A stretch of 58,938 nt of DNA from Curtobacterium sp. A7_M15 (GCF_030705415.1 NZ_JAUZED010000008.1:1-58938), one strand, 5' to 3'; shown: positions 43,664-52,781, numbered from the stretch's first letter. Numbers and translations are program-made. Notes: generated from the letters alone by a model not told the origin.

Positions 43664-43967
43664 GATGGCGTTCCTTACTTTCTTGCCAGTCGACATCTGC
43701 AGTCGACTGCCTTGCGATGCGGTATTCGCTACCGCCGATCCACCGACGGATGTCGTCAGATCGATGCGTCCTGCGGGCATGGGGCCGGTAGAACGGGTTC
43801 GGGGCCAGGCGGCCGGGGAAGGCCAGTGACCGATGGCGCTCGAGGTGCTGTGCACCGGAAGAACGATGGACTCCCGCCGAAGCGGTTGACACCAATCTAC
43901 AGTCTTGTGGCCACAAGGGAAGAGCCGAAGTCGCCGAACGTCCGTGAATCTGGTGGACTGGGTCCCG
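43664..43967 (-). promoter_or_regulatory. cspA leader and divergent promoter region
   Basis: This 304-base gap holds no gene. Near its far end TAGATT (minus strand, 43900-43895) and a perfect 14-bp palindrome CTTGTGGCCACAAG (43905-43918) form a plausible cspA promoter and operator, implying a leader of about 220 bases. A plus-strand TTGACA at 43887-43892 may serve the divergent gene. Confidence 0.4.
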
Positions 43968-44351
43968 ATGGCAGACAAGGAACAGCGTTTCCGGAGCGAA
44001 CAGCTCGAGGCAGCGCTCGAGAAGCAGGACGTCGCGGCGGTGGCCTTCGCGCTCCGCAACGACATCGTGATCGTCCCCCGGCTCGTGACCGGCAAGAAGG
44101 ACATGCAGGTGCGGGTGTTCGGCCGTGAGGGCTCGGACAAGCGGATCCTGCTGCTGTTCTCGTCGGCCGACGCGTACACCGCGATGGTGCCGGACGAGAA
44201 GGTCCGACAGGTGATGGTCTACGACGGCCCGCGGCTCGAGGAGTTCATCGCGGCGCACCTGGACACGCTCGAGGGTGTGTTCTTCGACATCGCCGGTCCG
44301 CACACGATGCAGGCCACGCCGTCGGACCTGCTGGCGGCGCTCCGGGCCTGA
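43968..44351 (+). CDS. SseB-like domain protein
   Basis: A 127-residue single-domain protein resembling the SseB N-terminal domain: [19 protein letters not shown] near the start, then strands [16 protein letters not shown] and an [15 protein letters not shown] segment. In actinobacteria such proteins are common and uncharacterised. ATG 43968 is chosen from the start of the helical domain; no ribosome site or -10 is convincing. A link to type III secretion, from the name, should not be read into it. Confidence 0.7.
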   Translation: MADKEQRFRSEQLEAALEKQDVAAVAFALRNDIVIVPRLVTGKKDMQVRVFGREGSDKRILLLFSSADAYTAMVPDEKVRQVMVYDGPRLEEFIAAHLDTLEGVFFDIAGPHTMQATPSDLLAALRA

Positions 44352-44433
44352 CGCCCGGTCGGCTGGGAGCCTGGCTGCGGGTGTCGCGTCGCTGATCGCT
44401 CGTGCGCGGTGCCGTCGGTGCTGTCGTCACCCG

Positions 44434-45795
44434 TCAGAACGCTCGGTCGAGCTCGCGTTCCCGTTCGTTCGCTGCCAGTGAGAACGCCACCCGGAGTGCT
44501 TCGCGGAGGTGCTGGGCATCCGCGCCGAGCACCGTCGTGAAGCCGAGACGTGCGGCTTCGCTCGCGCGCTGCTTCGTGCCCGTGGTCGGACGGATCTCGC
44601 CTGCGAGACTGATCTCGCCGACCGCCGCCAACGTGTGCGGGTAGGGGCGGTCGCGGGCGGCACTCGCGAGCGCCAGTGCGATCGCGAGGTCCGCGCCCGG
44701 CTCGGTGAGCTTCATGCCACCGACCGTCGAGACGTAGACGTCGGCATCGGACAGCTTCAGGCCCGCGCGGCGTTCGAGCACCGCGAGGAGCATCGCCACG
44801 CGCGAGGAGTCCACTCCGTTCACGACCCGGCGCGGCTGCGGCGCCGAGCTCGGGACGACGAGCGCCTGCACCTCGACCGGGAGTGCTCGGCGCCCTTCGA
44901 GCGCCACGGTCACGCACGTGCCGGACACCGGAGCGCCGTTCTTCGACATGAAGAGGCCGCTCGGGTCCGGTACCTCGTGGATGCCGTCGCCGGCCATGTC
45001 GAAGCATCCGACCTCGTCCGTGGGGCCGAAGCGATTCTTCAGCGCGCGGACGAACCGGAGCGCGGTCTGCCGGTCGCCCTCGAAGTGGCACACGACGTCG
45101 ACGAGGTGCTCGAGCAGTCGGGGACCCGCGATCGTGCCGTCCTTCGTCACGTGTCCGACGATGAGGACCGGGAGCGCACGGTCCTTCGCGACGCGGATCA
45201 GGGTGGACGCGACCTCGCGCACCTGGGACGTGCCACCCGCGATGCCGTCGACGGAACTCGACGAGATGGTCTGGACCGAGTCGGCGATGAGGAGGTCCGG
45301 CTGGACCTGGTCGATCTGGCCAAGGATCACGCCGAGGTCGACCTCGCTCGCCAGGTAGAGGTCGTCGTGCATCGCCCCGGTGCGCTCGGCGCGGAGCCGG
45401 ACCTGGTCGACCGACTCCTCGGCGCTGACGTAGAGCACGCGCTTGCCGGACGCGGCGGCGCGTGATGCGACCTCGAGCAGGAGGGTCGACTTGCCGACGC
45501 CGGGCTCGCCCGACAGCAGGACCGCGGCGCCCGGGACCACTCCGCCACCGAGGACCCGGTCGAATTCGCCGATGCCGGTCTGCCAGCGCTGGACGGCGGT
45601 TCCCCGGGACTCGGTGATGGGCCGGGCCACACGGTTGCCCGTGACCGCGACGGAGGCGGTGCCCCGGACGCTGGCAGTCGCCGCAGAGGAGTCCTCGACC
45701 GTTCCCCAGGACTGGCACTCACCACAGCGGCCGACCCACTTGATGCTGGTCCAGCCGCACTCGGTGCAGCGGTAGAGGGACTGAGCGCGCGCCAT
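44434..45795 (-). CDS. radA: DNA repair protein RadA
   Basis: A 453-residue RecA-like helicase that helps branch migration in recombination. A C4 zinc finger (Cys10, Cys13, Cys24, Cys27) is followed by Walker A GEPGVGKSTLL, the RadA-specific KNRFGPTDEVGCF motif and a C-terminal Lon-like domain (SDADVYVSTVGGMKLTEPG). Length is standard. TAGCCT lies seven bases before the ATG and overlaps the stop of the SGNH gene. Another possible start is not needed. Confidence 0.96.
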   Translation of the reverse strand: MARAQSLYRCTECGWTSIKWVGRCGECQSWGTVEDSSAATASVRGTASVAVTGNRVARPITESRGTAVQRWQTGIGEFDRVLGGGVVPGAAVLLSGEPGVGKSTLLLEVASRAAASGKRVLYVSAEESVDQVRLRAERTGAMHDDLYLASEVDLGVILGQIDQVQPDLLIADSVQTISSSSVDGIAGGTSQVREVASTLIRVAKDRALPVLIVGHVTKDGTIAGPRLLEHLVDVVCHFEGDRQTALRFVRALKNRFGPTDEVGCFDMAGDGIHEVPDPSGLFMSKNGAPVSGTCVTVALEGRRALPVEVQALVVPSSAPQPRRVVNGVDSSRVAMLLAVLERRAGLKLSDADVYVSTVGGMKLTEPGADLAIALALASAARDRPYPHTLAAVGEISLAGEIRPTTGTKQRASEAARLGFTTVLGADAQHLREALRVAFSLAANERERELDRAF

Positions 45796-45805
45796 GCTCG
45801 CCAGG

Positions 45806-46795
45806 CTAGGCCGTGCCGCCGACATCACCCGTGCGGTGGCTCGGATCGTCGGGGTGCTCGTTGCTCTGGACGTCCGGCAGCGCGACCGACCCGGTCACCC
45901 GCTGGCGGAGGCGGTCGATCCGACCAGGGCGGTCGGCGTGGTCGAGTGCTTCGGCGCCCTCGGTGTCCCGCTCGGCGCGCGCGGTCGCCACCGCTCCCGC
46001 CCCGGCGCCGAGCTCCTCGGCTTCACGTGCCGACAGGTAGTGCCGGATCGCGGCGACGACGTCCACCCGTGCGTCGACCGCCGGCTCGAACGCGCTCGCC
46101 CAGATCTCGTACCCCCGGTCGTTCGGGTGGAACAGGTCCCCGTAGCTGTTGAAGAACGTCCGGCGCAGACCGACCCGCTTCGTGATGGTGTGCAGCGGTG
46201 CCACGGTGAGCCCGAACTCGTCCGCCACCCGGTGCACGATCTCGTTCGCCACCGCGACCTTGCGCTCACGGTCGGGGACGAACATGCACGGCAGCTCGGC
46301 GACGATCGCGTGCGACGGCACGGCACCGTAGATCTCGCGGATGTTGCGCTCGAACTTGTCCGGGTGGAAGTCGGCGATGTCGTTCGCGCCGATCGACACG
46401 GTGCAGATGTCCGGCGTGTAGTTGCGGAGCTTCGGCAGCTGGTCCTTCCGGGCGCCCCAGGTCGTCGAACCCGACACGCTGAGGTTCACCACACGGACCG
46501 ACGACCGCGAGCGGTGCCGGATCCGCCGGGCGAGCAGTCCCACGTACCCGCGGTGGGGTTCGCTCGCGCCGACGCCCTGCGCGGCGGAGTCGCCGATCGC
46601 GAGGTAGGTGATCTGGCCCTCGTGCTGCAGGCGCTCACGCCACCAGTCGGCGTGCACGGGCAACAGCTCGCCGACCCGGCGGGCTGCAGCGCGCTGGCCA
46701 CGGACACCGGCCCGGGCGCCGAGGGCAGCGCCGCCGAGGACGGTGAGGCCGCCGACGACCGACGACAGCAGTGCGATGAGCGTGCGGGATCTCAT
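45806..46795 (-). CDS. SGNH/GDSL-family hydrolase
   Basis: A 329-residue hydrolase with an N-terminal signal/anchor helix (LIALLSSVVGGLTVLGGAALGA). Conserved blocks are I: IGDSAAQGVGAS (nucleophile Ser), III: SIGANDIADF, and V: DLFHPNDRGY (Asp and His). The last 70 residues are a charged tail. Substrates of this group are esters on lipids or carbohydrates. TAACGT lies seven bases before the ATG. Confidence 0.85.
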   Translation of the reverse strand: MRSRTLIALLSSVVGGLTVLGGAALGARAGVRGQRAAARRVGELLPVHADWWRERLQHEGQITYLAIGDSAAQGVGASEPHRGYVGLLARRIRHRSRSSVRVVNLSVSGSTTWGARKDQLPKLRNYTPDICTVSIGANDIADFHPDKFERNIREIYGAVPSHAIVAELPCMFVPDRERKVAVANEIVHRVADEFGLTVAPLHTITKRVGLRRTFFNSYGDLFHPNDRGYEIWASAFEPAVDARVDVVAAIRHYLSAREAEELGAGAGAVATARAERDTEGAEALDHADRPGRIDRLRQRVTGSVALPDVQSNEHPDDPSHRTGDVGGTA

Positions 46796-46924
46796 GCGGT
46801 GGACGTTACGCGGACTTCGTCGGGACGCGATCCGTCTCGATCGGCTCGTGGACGGACGTCCCCGACCAGCCGCCTGTGGAGGGGGAGCCGACGCGCGGTG
46901 GTGCGTCGCGCCTCCCGGATCGTG

Positions 46925-46930
46925 TAAACT
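46925..46930 (+). promoter_or_regulatory. -10 element of tRNA-Ser
   Basis: TAAACT ends seven bases before the first base of the tRNA, which fits direct initiation at the mature 5' end. The -35 region is poor. Confidence 0.5.
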
Positions 46931-46937
46931 CTCTCCC

Positions 46938-47026
46938 GGTACCGTGTCCGAGCGGCCGAAGGATCATGTCTCGAAAACATGTGTGGGGGCAACTCCACCG
47001 TGGGTTCAAATCCCACCGGTACCGCC
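46938..47026 (+). tRNA. tRNA-Ser (CGA)
   Basis: 89 bases with encoded CCA, acceptor GGTACCG, anticodon loop CTCGAAA (anticodon CGA, reading UCG), a long class-II variable arm and T arm GGGTTCAAATCCC. Confidence 0.95.
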
Positions 47027-47027
47027 A

Positions 47028-47062
47028 CAGAAAACCCCCGTTCACGCGGGGGTTTTCTTCTT
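47028..47062 (+). terminator. Terminator of tRNA-Ser
   Basis: A 12-bp stem (47028-47039 and 47046-47057) of A4C5G and CG5T4 type runs directly into a TTTTCTTCTTT tract. Confidence 0.93.
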
Positions 47063-47633
47063 TCCAGGTATGGCGCTGACGCATCGCCGGCACACGGCGC
47101 GTGCAGGGTTGCTCCGTCGCGGTGTCGTCAGCGCAACCGACCGTGGCGAACGTCGGAAGGACCGGACGGGCACCTCCGAGGGCTCGTCGGAGTCGAGGGC
47201 AGGGACACGCTGCTGATCGCCAGCCGAGAGCGGTAGCTCCCGGGTGTCCTTGGAACACGCCGCACGCCTGTCCCGAGGGCGTCCGCAGTCCTCCGCAGCC
47301 CGCCGTCGAGGGTCTCGCCGCTCCGGCACCACCAGCAACCGATGTCAGCCGCTGGCGATGGAGGGTCGAACCGCGCGGACCCACGGTGCGCACGGGTGTG
47401 CCTGCGGACTGCAGGACCCTCGAGGAGCGGGGTGTCGACGAGGAGCCTCGGTGGGCGGGCGCGTCCTGTGTATACATTCGTCGACAATATCTCGGGTCGA
47501 CTCTCTGATCTGCGTCGAGCCCAACCTTGCCGACCAGGGCTTTTTGTCATCTTTTCGCCACATTCAGCCCGCCGTAACGAGACCGCAACTCGACGTTACG
47601 CGCCGGAAACACCGTCTTGTATACCGTTTGGGC
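47063..47633. promoter_or_regulatory. 571-base gene-free region upstream of the catabolic operon
   Basis: No credible gene is seen here; open frames on both strands have implausible Arg/Pro-rich sequences. The end is AT-richer than the surroundings. Palindrome TGTATACA lies at 47469-47476, and a second GTATAC (TTGTATACC, 47617-47625) overlaps the TACCGT -10 at 47622-47627. GTATAC-centred sites suit FadR-type GntR repressors. The regulator itself is not in the window. The region could also hold decayed sequence after the tRNA. Confidence 0.4.
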
Positions 47634-48412
47634 ATGCCCACTCCCTTCCGCCTCGTCGGAGTCCTCCACCTCCCCCCGCTGCCCGGCGCGGTCAACTACG
47701 GCGGGCTCTCCGTCCGAGCGATCGCGGATCGAGCAGCCGAGGACGCGATCGCCCTCCGCGACGCCGGCTTCACCCACGTCATGGTGCAGGACGCGAGCGA
47801 CATGCCGCAGGCCGTCACCGTCGGTGCCCCGACCGTCGCGGCGCTCGCGGTGATCGGCGCCGCGGTGACGAACGCGGTCGACTTGCCGGTCGGTGTCGTC
47901 GTCGGGCACAACGACGGACCGAGTGCCGTGGCCATCGCGCACGCGATCGGAGCGACGTTCGTGCGGGTCAAGGTCCTGACCGGTGTGTCGGTGGGGCGAC
48001 CGGATGGATCCAGGGCTGCGCGCACGAGGTCGCGGCCATGCAGCGGCTGCTCGGCAGCGACGTCGAGGTCTGGGCCGACGTGCACGAGGCGACGAGCATC
48101 GCGTTGGCATCGACACCGCGATGGGCTGCGACGGAGGCCCGCGCGTTCGGCCGAGCCGACGTGTTGGTGGTCACACGCGACAGCGGTGTCGCCGATGCCG
48201 TCGCGGCGATCGCCGACCTGCGGACCGTGATGCCCGACGTCCCCGTCGTCGTCGGCGGCCGCGTCGGTCTCGACACGATCGACGCCGCGATCGCCGGTTC
48301 TGACGGCGCGATCCTCGGCAGCGCGATCAAGCGCTCCGCCGCACCGGATGCACGCGTCGATCCCGATGTGGCCGACCGGTTCGGGCAGGCGCTCACCGCC
48401 GCTCGCGTCTGA
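47634..48412 (+). pseudogene. BtpA/SgcQ-family TIM-barrel protein, frameshifted
   Basis: Two frames together give a full-length BtpA-family protein of about 259 residues. The first frame gives RLVGVLHLPPLPGAVNYGG through VKVLTGVSVG. The second continues ATGWIQGCAHEVAAM to the end, with WADVHEATS and GGRVGLDTIDAAIAGSDGAILGSAIK. The break is at a GGGG run (47993-47996) where one more G would restore the frame. Either the gene is broken or the base was lost in sequencing. The family includes E. coli SgcQ, linked to sugar or nucleoside breakdown, and cyanobacterial BtpA. It is first in the catabolic operon and has TACCGT six bases before ATG 47634. Confidence 0.75.
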
Positions 48413-48459
48413 CCCCTCCCCACTCCCGTCGAAGACCCGCCCCGCATCCCGGAGACACC

Positions 48460-49653
48460 ATGACCACCACCATCACGCCGAGCCCGTTCATCGGACCGGG
48501 CAGCCCGCTCGACGCCCGGCAGCAGGCCGTCGTCGAGCGGGTCTCCGCCGCCGAGCACGCGTCGATCGTCGCGCTGCCGACCGACCACCCACTCGATCCC
48601 AAGCGCCGGGCACGTGACGAGGCGACCCTGCCGGAACTCGTCGCCCAGCCGGAGCGGATCCGTGAAACCCTCGCCGCGAACGACGACGTCCTCGACGAAC
48701 TCGCCGATCTGCTCGCGCGGACCGCCCCGGACCGGGTCTTCATCACCGGCGCGGGCGACTCGCTCGCGGTCGCGATCGCCGCACGGCAGGCCTTCGAGCA
48801 GATGACCGGTGTGCCGTGCGAGCCGGTGCAGAGCCTCGACCTGGCCTACTACCTCGCACCGATCGTCACGGACCGGAGCGTCGTCATCGCCCTGTCGAGT
48901 TCCGGTGAGACCACGCGGACGGTCGAGGCCGCCCTCGTCGCACAGCACGTCGGGGCACTCACCGTCGCGATCACCAACACCGCCGGTTCGACCCTCGACC
49001 AGGAGAGCGAGCGAACCCTGCTCCTCCGCGCCACCAGGGTCGGGTGGCCGACCCAGTCGTCGACGACCGCGCTCGCGCTCCTCCTCGACCTCGCCACCCG
49101 GGTCGGGGAACGACTCGGGCGTCCCGGCGCGGACAGTCTGCGCGCCGCACTCGCGACCGTGCCGGACCGCATGGCCGAGGTGATCGCGGACGTCACACCG
49201 CAGCTCACCGTGATCGCCGAGCGTGAGCGCGCGAGCCGCGCGTTCCTCTTCTCGGGTGCCGGCCCGAGCTGGGGCAGCGCGATCATCGGAGCCGCGAAGG
49301 TGAAGGAGTGCACGCCGGACCGCGCCGAGGCGATCCAGGTCGAGGAGTTCCACCACTACAACTCGCTGAAGGCGGACGAGCCGATCTGGATCGTCGCGCC
49401 GGAGGGGCCCTCGGTGCCGCGCGCGGTGCACACGGCCAGCGAGGCGAAGCGCTTCGGCGGGCGTGTGTACGTCGTGACGACCTCCGGTGTGGACGCGTTC
49501 GACGCCGTGGCCGACGCGGTCGTGGTGCTGCCGGCCGTCCCGGAACCGATCAGCCCGCTGCTCACGGTGCTCCCGGTGCAGCTCACCGGCTACCTCGTGG
49601 CGATGGCACAGTTCGCAGCAGCGGAAGCAGCCGAGGCGGCCCACCGTGACTGA
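48460..49653 (+). CDS. SIS-domain sugar isomerase / deglycase
   Basis: A 397-residue protein with two SIS domains like the isomerase half of GlmS or FrlB. The first has FITGAGDSLAVAIAA and VVIALSSSGETTRTVEAA (phosphate-binding Ser/Thr), the second SGAGPSWGSAI and AIQVEEFHHYNSL with conserved Glu and His. It lacks the glutaminase domain. Together with the adjacent PfkB kinase it recalls fructoselysine-type systems, where the SIS enzyme splits a phosphorylated Amadori product to a hexose phosphate and an amine. That reaction is inferred by analogy. A GGAG site precedes the ATG; its stop overlaps the kinase start by eight bases. Confidence 0.82.
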   Translation: MTTTITPSPFIGPGSPLDARQQAVVERVSAAEHASIVALPTDHPLDPKRRARDEATLPELVAQPERIRETLAANDDVLDELADLLARTAPDRVFITGAGDSLAVAIAARQAFEQMTGVPCEPVQSLDLAYYLAPIVTDRSVVIALSSSGETTRTVEAALVAQHVGALTVAITNTAGSTLDQESERTLLLRATRVGWPTQSSTTALALLLDLATRVGERLGRPGADSLRAALATVPDRMAEVIADVTPQLTVIAERERASRAFLFSGAGPSWGSAIIGAAKVKECTPDRAEAIQVEEFHHYNSLKADEPIWIVAPEGPSVPRAVHTASEAKRFGGRVYVVTTSGVDAFDAVADAVVVLPAVPEPISPLLTVLPVQLTGYLVAMAQFAAAEAAEAAHRD

Positions 49654-50554
49654 CGCCTCGTTGCTCTGCATCGGCAACCTGACCGTCGACGACCTCGTCG
49701 TCGACGGCACGACGACCACCGCCCTCGGCGGTGACGCGCTGTTCGCCGCCCTCGCCGCGCGCCGCGTGCTCGACGACGTCCGCATGCTGGCACCGTTCGG
49801 GACCGATGTCCCGGCCACGCTCCTCCAGGCAGTCGCCGGAGCCGGCATCACGGCCGAGGCGACCCGCCCTCGGTCCGCTCCCACCGTCCGGAACCGCGTG
49901 ACGTACGCAGCGGACGGCACCCGCGTGTGGGACCTGCTCTCCGGTGAGGACGCCTTCGACCTGATGAGCGTGTACCCGGACGACATCGCGCCCGCAGCGC
50001 TCGACGTCGACGGCGTGCTCGTCTCCGCCATGAGCCTGCGCTCGCAGCTCACCCTCGGCCCGTGGCTCCACGACCAGGCGATGCGGGCGGACCGCCCCGG
50101 CACCGTCTACCTCGACCTGCAGGAGGACTACGTGCGCGGCAACGAGCAGGCACTCCTCGCCCTCGTCGCCACGTGCGACGTGTTCCTGCCGAGCGAGGTG
50201 GAGGCGCTCGCCCTGGCCGGGACCACCGACCCGGCGCTCGCCGCGGAACGCCTCCGCGACGCGGGAGCGGACGTCGTCGTCGTCAAGACCGCCGAGCGCG
50301 GCTGCGTCGTCGCGACGGCCGACGGGGTCGAGACCGTCCCGACCGAGGCCGTCGTCCCGGTGGACTCGACCGGCGCCGGTGACTCCTTCTGCGGTGCCTT
50401 CGCAGCGGCGCACGTCGCGGGTGCCGACCCCGTCGAGGCAGCACGGGTGGGCGCTGCCGCCGCACGCGTCGCGATCAGCGGACACGGGGTCGCCGCGCTC
50501 CTGGCCGAGCGCGGCATCGTGACCCCGCTCGTCGGTGCGGGGGAGGCACGATGA
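49646..50554 (+). CDS. PfkB-family carbohydrate kinase
   Basis: A 302-residue ribokinase-fold kinase. The N-terminal CIGNLTVDDLVVDG and LGGDALFAALAAR form the sugar-binding side; the C-terminal VDSTGAGDSFCGAF has catalytic Asp246 and the anion hole. Family members phosphorylate sugars, nucleosides or fructosamines. It starts with GTG inside the end of the SIS gene and ends in an ATGA overlap with the racemase. A fructosamine-type substrate is plausible given the SIS neighbour. Confidence 0.85.
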   Translation: MTDASLLCIGNLTVDDLVVDGTTTTALGGDALFAALAARRVLDDVRMLAPFGTDVPATLLQAVAGAGITAEATRPRSAPTVRNRVTYAADGTRVWDLLSGEDAFDLMSVYPDDIAPAALDVDGVLVSAMSLRSQLTLGPWLHDQAMRADRPGTVYLDLQEDYVRGNEQALLALVATCDVFLPSEVEALALAGTTDPALAAERLRDAGADVVVVKTAERGCVVATADGVETVPTEAVVPVDSTGAGDSFCGAFAAAHVAGADPVEAARVGAAAARVAISGHGVAALLAERGIVTPLVGAGEAR

Positions 50555-51255
50555 GTCACGTCCGCGTCCTCAACCCGAACGCGAGCGAGTCGATGACCAC
50601 CGCGGTGCTCGCCGCCGCGCGTGCTGTCGCCCGCCCCGACACCACGGTCAGCGCCACCCACTCCGACGGAGCACCGGCGATCGTCGAGACCAACGCCGAC
50701 GAGGTCCTCGGCGCCGCCGGCGTCCTCACCCAGGTGGAGCAGGGGGAGCGTGACGGCGTGGACGGCTACGTCGTCGCCTGCTTCGGCGACACCGGCCTGG
50801 CCGCCGCCCGCGAGCGCGCAGCGGGTCCGGTCGTGGGGATGACCGAGGCGGCGCTCCAGACCGCTGCCCTCCTCGCGCACCGCTTCACGGTGGTCACCAT
50901 GCCGCCGCGCACCCGCGCGATGACCGACCGGGTCGTCGCCGGGCTGGGGTTGGAGCACCGCTGCACGGTGCGGGCGGTCGACGTCTCGGTCGCCGACATC
51001 GAGTCGGGTGCCGGTCCGGCGTTCGACGCGTTCGTCCAGGAGGCGCGGGCCGCGCTGGCAGCGGACGCTGCGGAGGCCGTCGTGCTCGGGTGCGCCGGCC
51101 TGACCGAGCTCGTCGACGCCCTCACGGACGCGCTCGGCGTCCCGGTGGTCGACGGCGTCGCCGCCGCGACCACCGCGGTCGAGGGGCTCCTCGCGCAGGG
51201 GCTCTCGACATCGCGGGCGAGCACCTGGGCGCACGCGCCGGAGGTGTCCTCGTGA
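50551..51255 (+). CDS. Asp/Glu/hydantoin racemase family protein
   Basis: A 234-residue two-cysteine racemase. It starts with the family opening VRVLNPNASESMTT. Catalytic Cys77 is in VACFGDTGL and Cys181 in LGCAGLTEL. Relatives racemise hydantoins or allantoin (HpxA) or aspartate. With an amidohydrolase and a PuuE-like deacetylase next, it suggests stereochemical handling of a hydantoin- or ureido-type intermediate. Coupled on both sides by overlaps. Confidence 0.85.
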   Translation: MSHVRVLNPNASESMTTAVLAAARAVARPDTTVSATHSDGAPAIVETNADEVLGAAGVLTQVEQGERDGVDGYVVACFGDTGLAAARERAAGPVVGMTEAALQTAALLAHRFTVVTMPPRTRAMTDRVVAGLGLEHRCTVRAVDVSVADIESGAGPAFDAFVQEARAALAADAAEAVVLGCAGLTELVDALTDALGVPVVDGVAAATTAVEGLLAQGLSTSRASTWAHAPEVSS

Positions 51256-52781
51256 GCGTGCTCCTGGCCGACGTCCTCGTGTGGGATCCGTCCCGCGCCT
51301 CCGGAATGACCGGACCCACCGACGTCCTCGTCGTGGACGACACGATCGCGGCGATCGGCGAGACGGCGCGGGCCGGTGCTCCGACGGGTGCGCGCACGAT
51401 CGACGGTCACGAGCACCACGTGGTGCTCCCGGGACTCGTGAACGCGCACTTCCACTCGCCCGCGAACCACCTGAAGGGTGCGTTCCGGAGCCGACCGCTC
51501 GAGACCTTCATGCTCTACGAGTCGCCCGCCGACCCCGCGCTCCGACCGACCCCGCGCGAGGCCTACCTCCGGACGATGCTCGGCGCGCTCGAGATGCTGC
51601 GGACCGGGACCACGAGCGTGCAGGACGACGCCTTCCTCATGCCGTCGCCCGAGCCCGAGATCATCGACGCGGTCATGCAGGCCTACGCCGACAGCGGCAT
51701 CCGCGCGACCGTCGCACTCGACCAGCCGGAGCTGCCGGACACCGACAAGCTGCCGTTCCTCGACGGGCTCGAGGGACTGGACCCGGAGGTCGCCGCTGCG
51801 CTGCGTGCCCCCGCCCCTGCTGCTGCGGCGGAACTCCTCGGCGCCTACGACCACCTGGTCGGGACGTGGCACGGCGCAGCAGGCGGTCGGCTCTCGGCGG
51901 CGGTGTCGATCTCCGCGCCGCAACGGGTCAGTCCGGAGTACTGGGGAGCCCTCGACGACCTCAGCCGGGCGCACGACCTGCCGGTGTTCGCGCACGTGCT
52001 CGAGACCCGGACCCAGCGCGCGCTGTCGGTCCCCGGCACCGGTCAGGACCGCTTCGCCGGGCGGAGCCTCGTGCAGTACGCCGACGACCTGGGACTGCTC
52101 AACGACCGGGTCAACGTCATCCACGCCGTGTGGGTCGACGACGACGACCTGGACCGGATCGCCGCCGCCGGGGCGGTGGTCGCGCACAACCCCGTCAGCA
52201 ACCTGCGACTCGGCAGCGGCGTGATGCCGTTCCGTGCGATGCGGGACCGCGGCATCCCGGTCGCCCTCGGCGTCGACGAGGCGATCTGTGACGACACCGT
52301 GAACACCTGGGGCGTCGTCAAGCAGGCGGGCCTCGTGCACAACGTCTCCGGACGGGATCCCGAGGACTGGCCGTCCCCGGCCGAGGTCCTCGACGCGCTG
52401 TGGGAGGGCGGTGCCGCGGCGATGCGGCGCACCGGGCGGATCGGTCGGGTCGCGGTCGGTGCGCAGGCGGACCTGGCCGTGCTCGACCTGCACGCGCCCG
52501 CCTTCACGCCCTTCAACGACCTGCGTGGGCAGCTCGTCTACTGCGAGTCCGGGGGCAGTGTCCGCGCGACGCTCGTCGCCGGTGTCGTGGTCGCCGAGGG
52601 CGGCCGAGTGGTCTCGGTCGACGAAGCAGCACTCCTCGCCGAGGCCCGCGAGCTCCACGCCGCGCGGCGACCGGCACTCGAACGGACGTGGGCCGAGGCC
52701 GACGCGATCCTGCCGGCGGTCGACGCCGTCGTGCGTCGCGCCGCCCGGACCGACGTCGGCATGAACAGGTGGATCGGATGA
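51252..52781 (+). CDS. COG0402 amidohydrolase (deaminase/chlorohydrolase-like)
   Basis: A 509-residue metal-dependent hydrolase. The first metal ligands are His66 and His68 in PGLVNAHFHSP; further landmarks are the His in FAHVLETR, the His in VIHAVWVDDD and the HNPVSNLRLGSGV segment. The late Asp normally in G-T-D-G appears as GVDEAICDD. The group deaminates guanine, 8-oxoguanine, methylthioadenosine or triazines, or opens rings. Substrate is unknown here. It is longer than average by some 50 residues. GTG 51252 overlaps the racemase TGA. Confidence 0.82.
   Translation: MSVLLADVLVWDPSRASGMTGPTDVLVVDDTIAAIGETARAGAPTGARTIDGHEHHVVLPGLVNAHFHSPANHLKGAFRSRPLETFMLYESPADPALRPTPREAYLRTMLGALEMLRTGTTSVQDDAFLMPSPEPEIIDAVMQAYADSGIRATVALDQPELPDTDKLPFLDGLEGLDPEVAAALRAPAPAAAAELLGAYDHLVGTWHGAAGGRLSAAVSISAPQRVSPEYWGALDDLSRAHDLPVFAHVLETRTQRALSVPGTGQDRFAGRSLVQYADDLGLLNDRVNVIHAVWVDDDDLDRIAAAGAVVAHNPVSNLRLGSGVMPFRAMRDRGIPVALGVDEAICDDTVNTWGVVKQAGLVHNVSGRDPEDWPSPAEVLDALWEGGAAAMRRTGRIGRVAVGAQADLAVLDLHAPAFTPFNDLRGQLVYCESGGSVRATLVAGVVVAEGGRVVSVDEAALLAEARELHAARRPALERTWAEADAILPAVDAVVRRAARTDVGMNRWIG

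Noticed and set aside
47101-47508. Open frames between tRNA-Ser and the BtpA gene
   Set aside because: Arg/Pro/Gly-rich translations without domains, no ribosome site, and equal frames on the other strand.
47990-48000. Programmed frameshift in the BtpA-like gene
   Set aside because: A GGGG run alone is not a typical slippery site and no downstream stem or stop arrangement supports programmed shifting; error or mutation is simpler.
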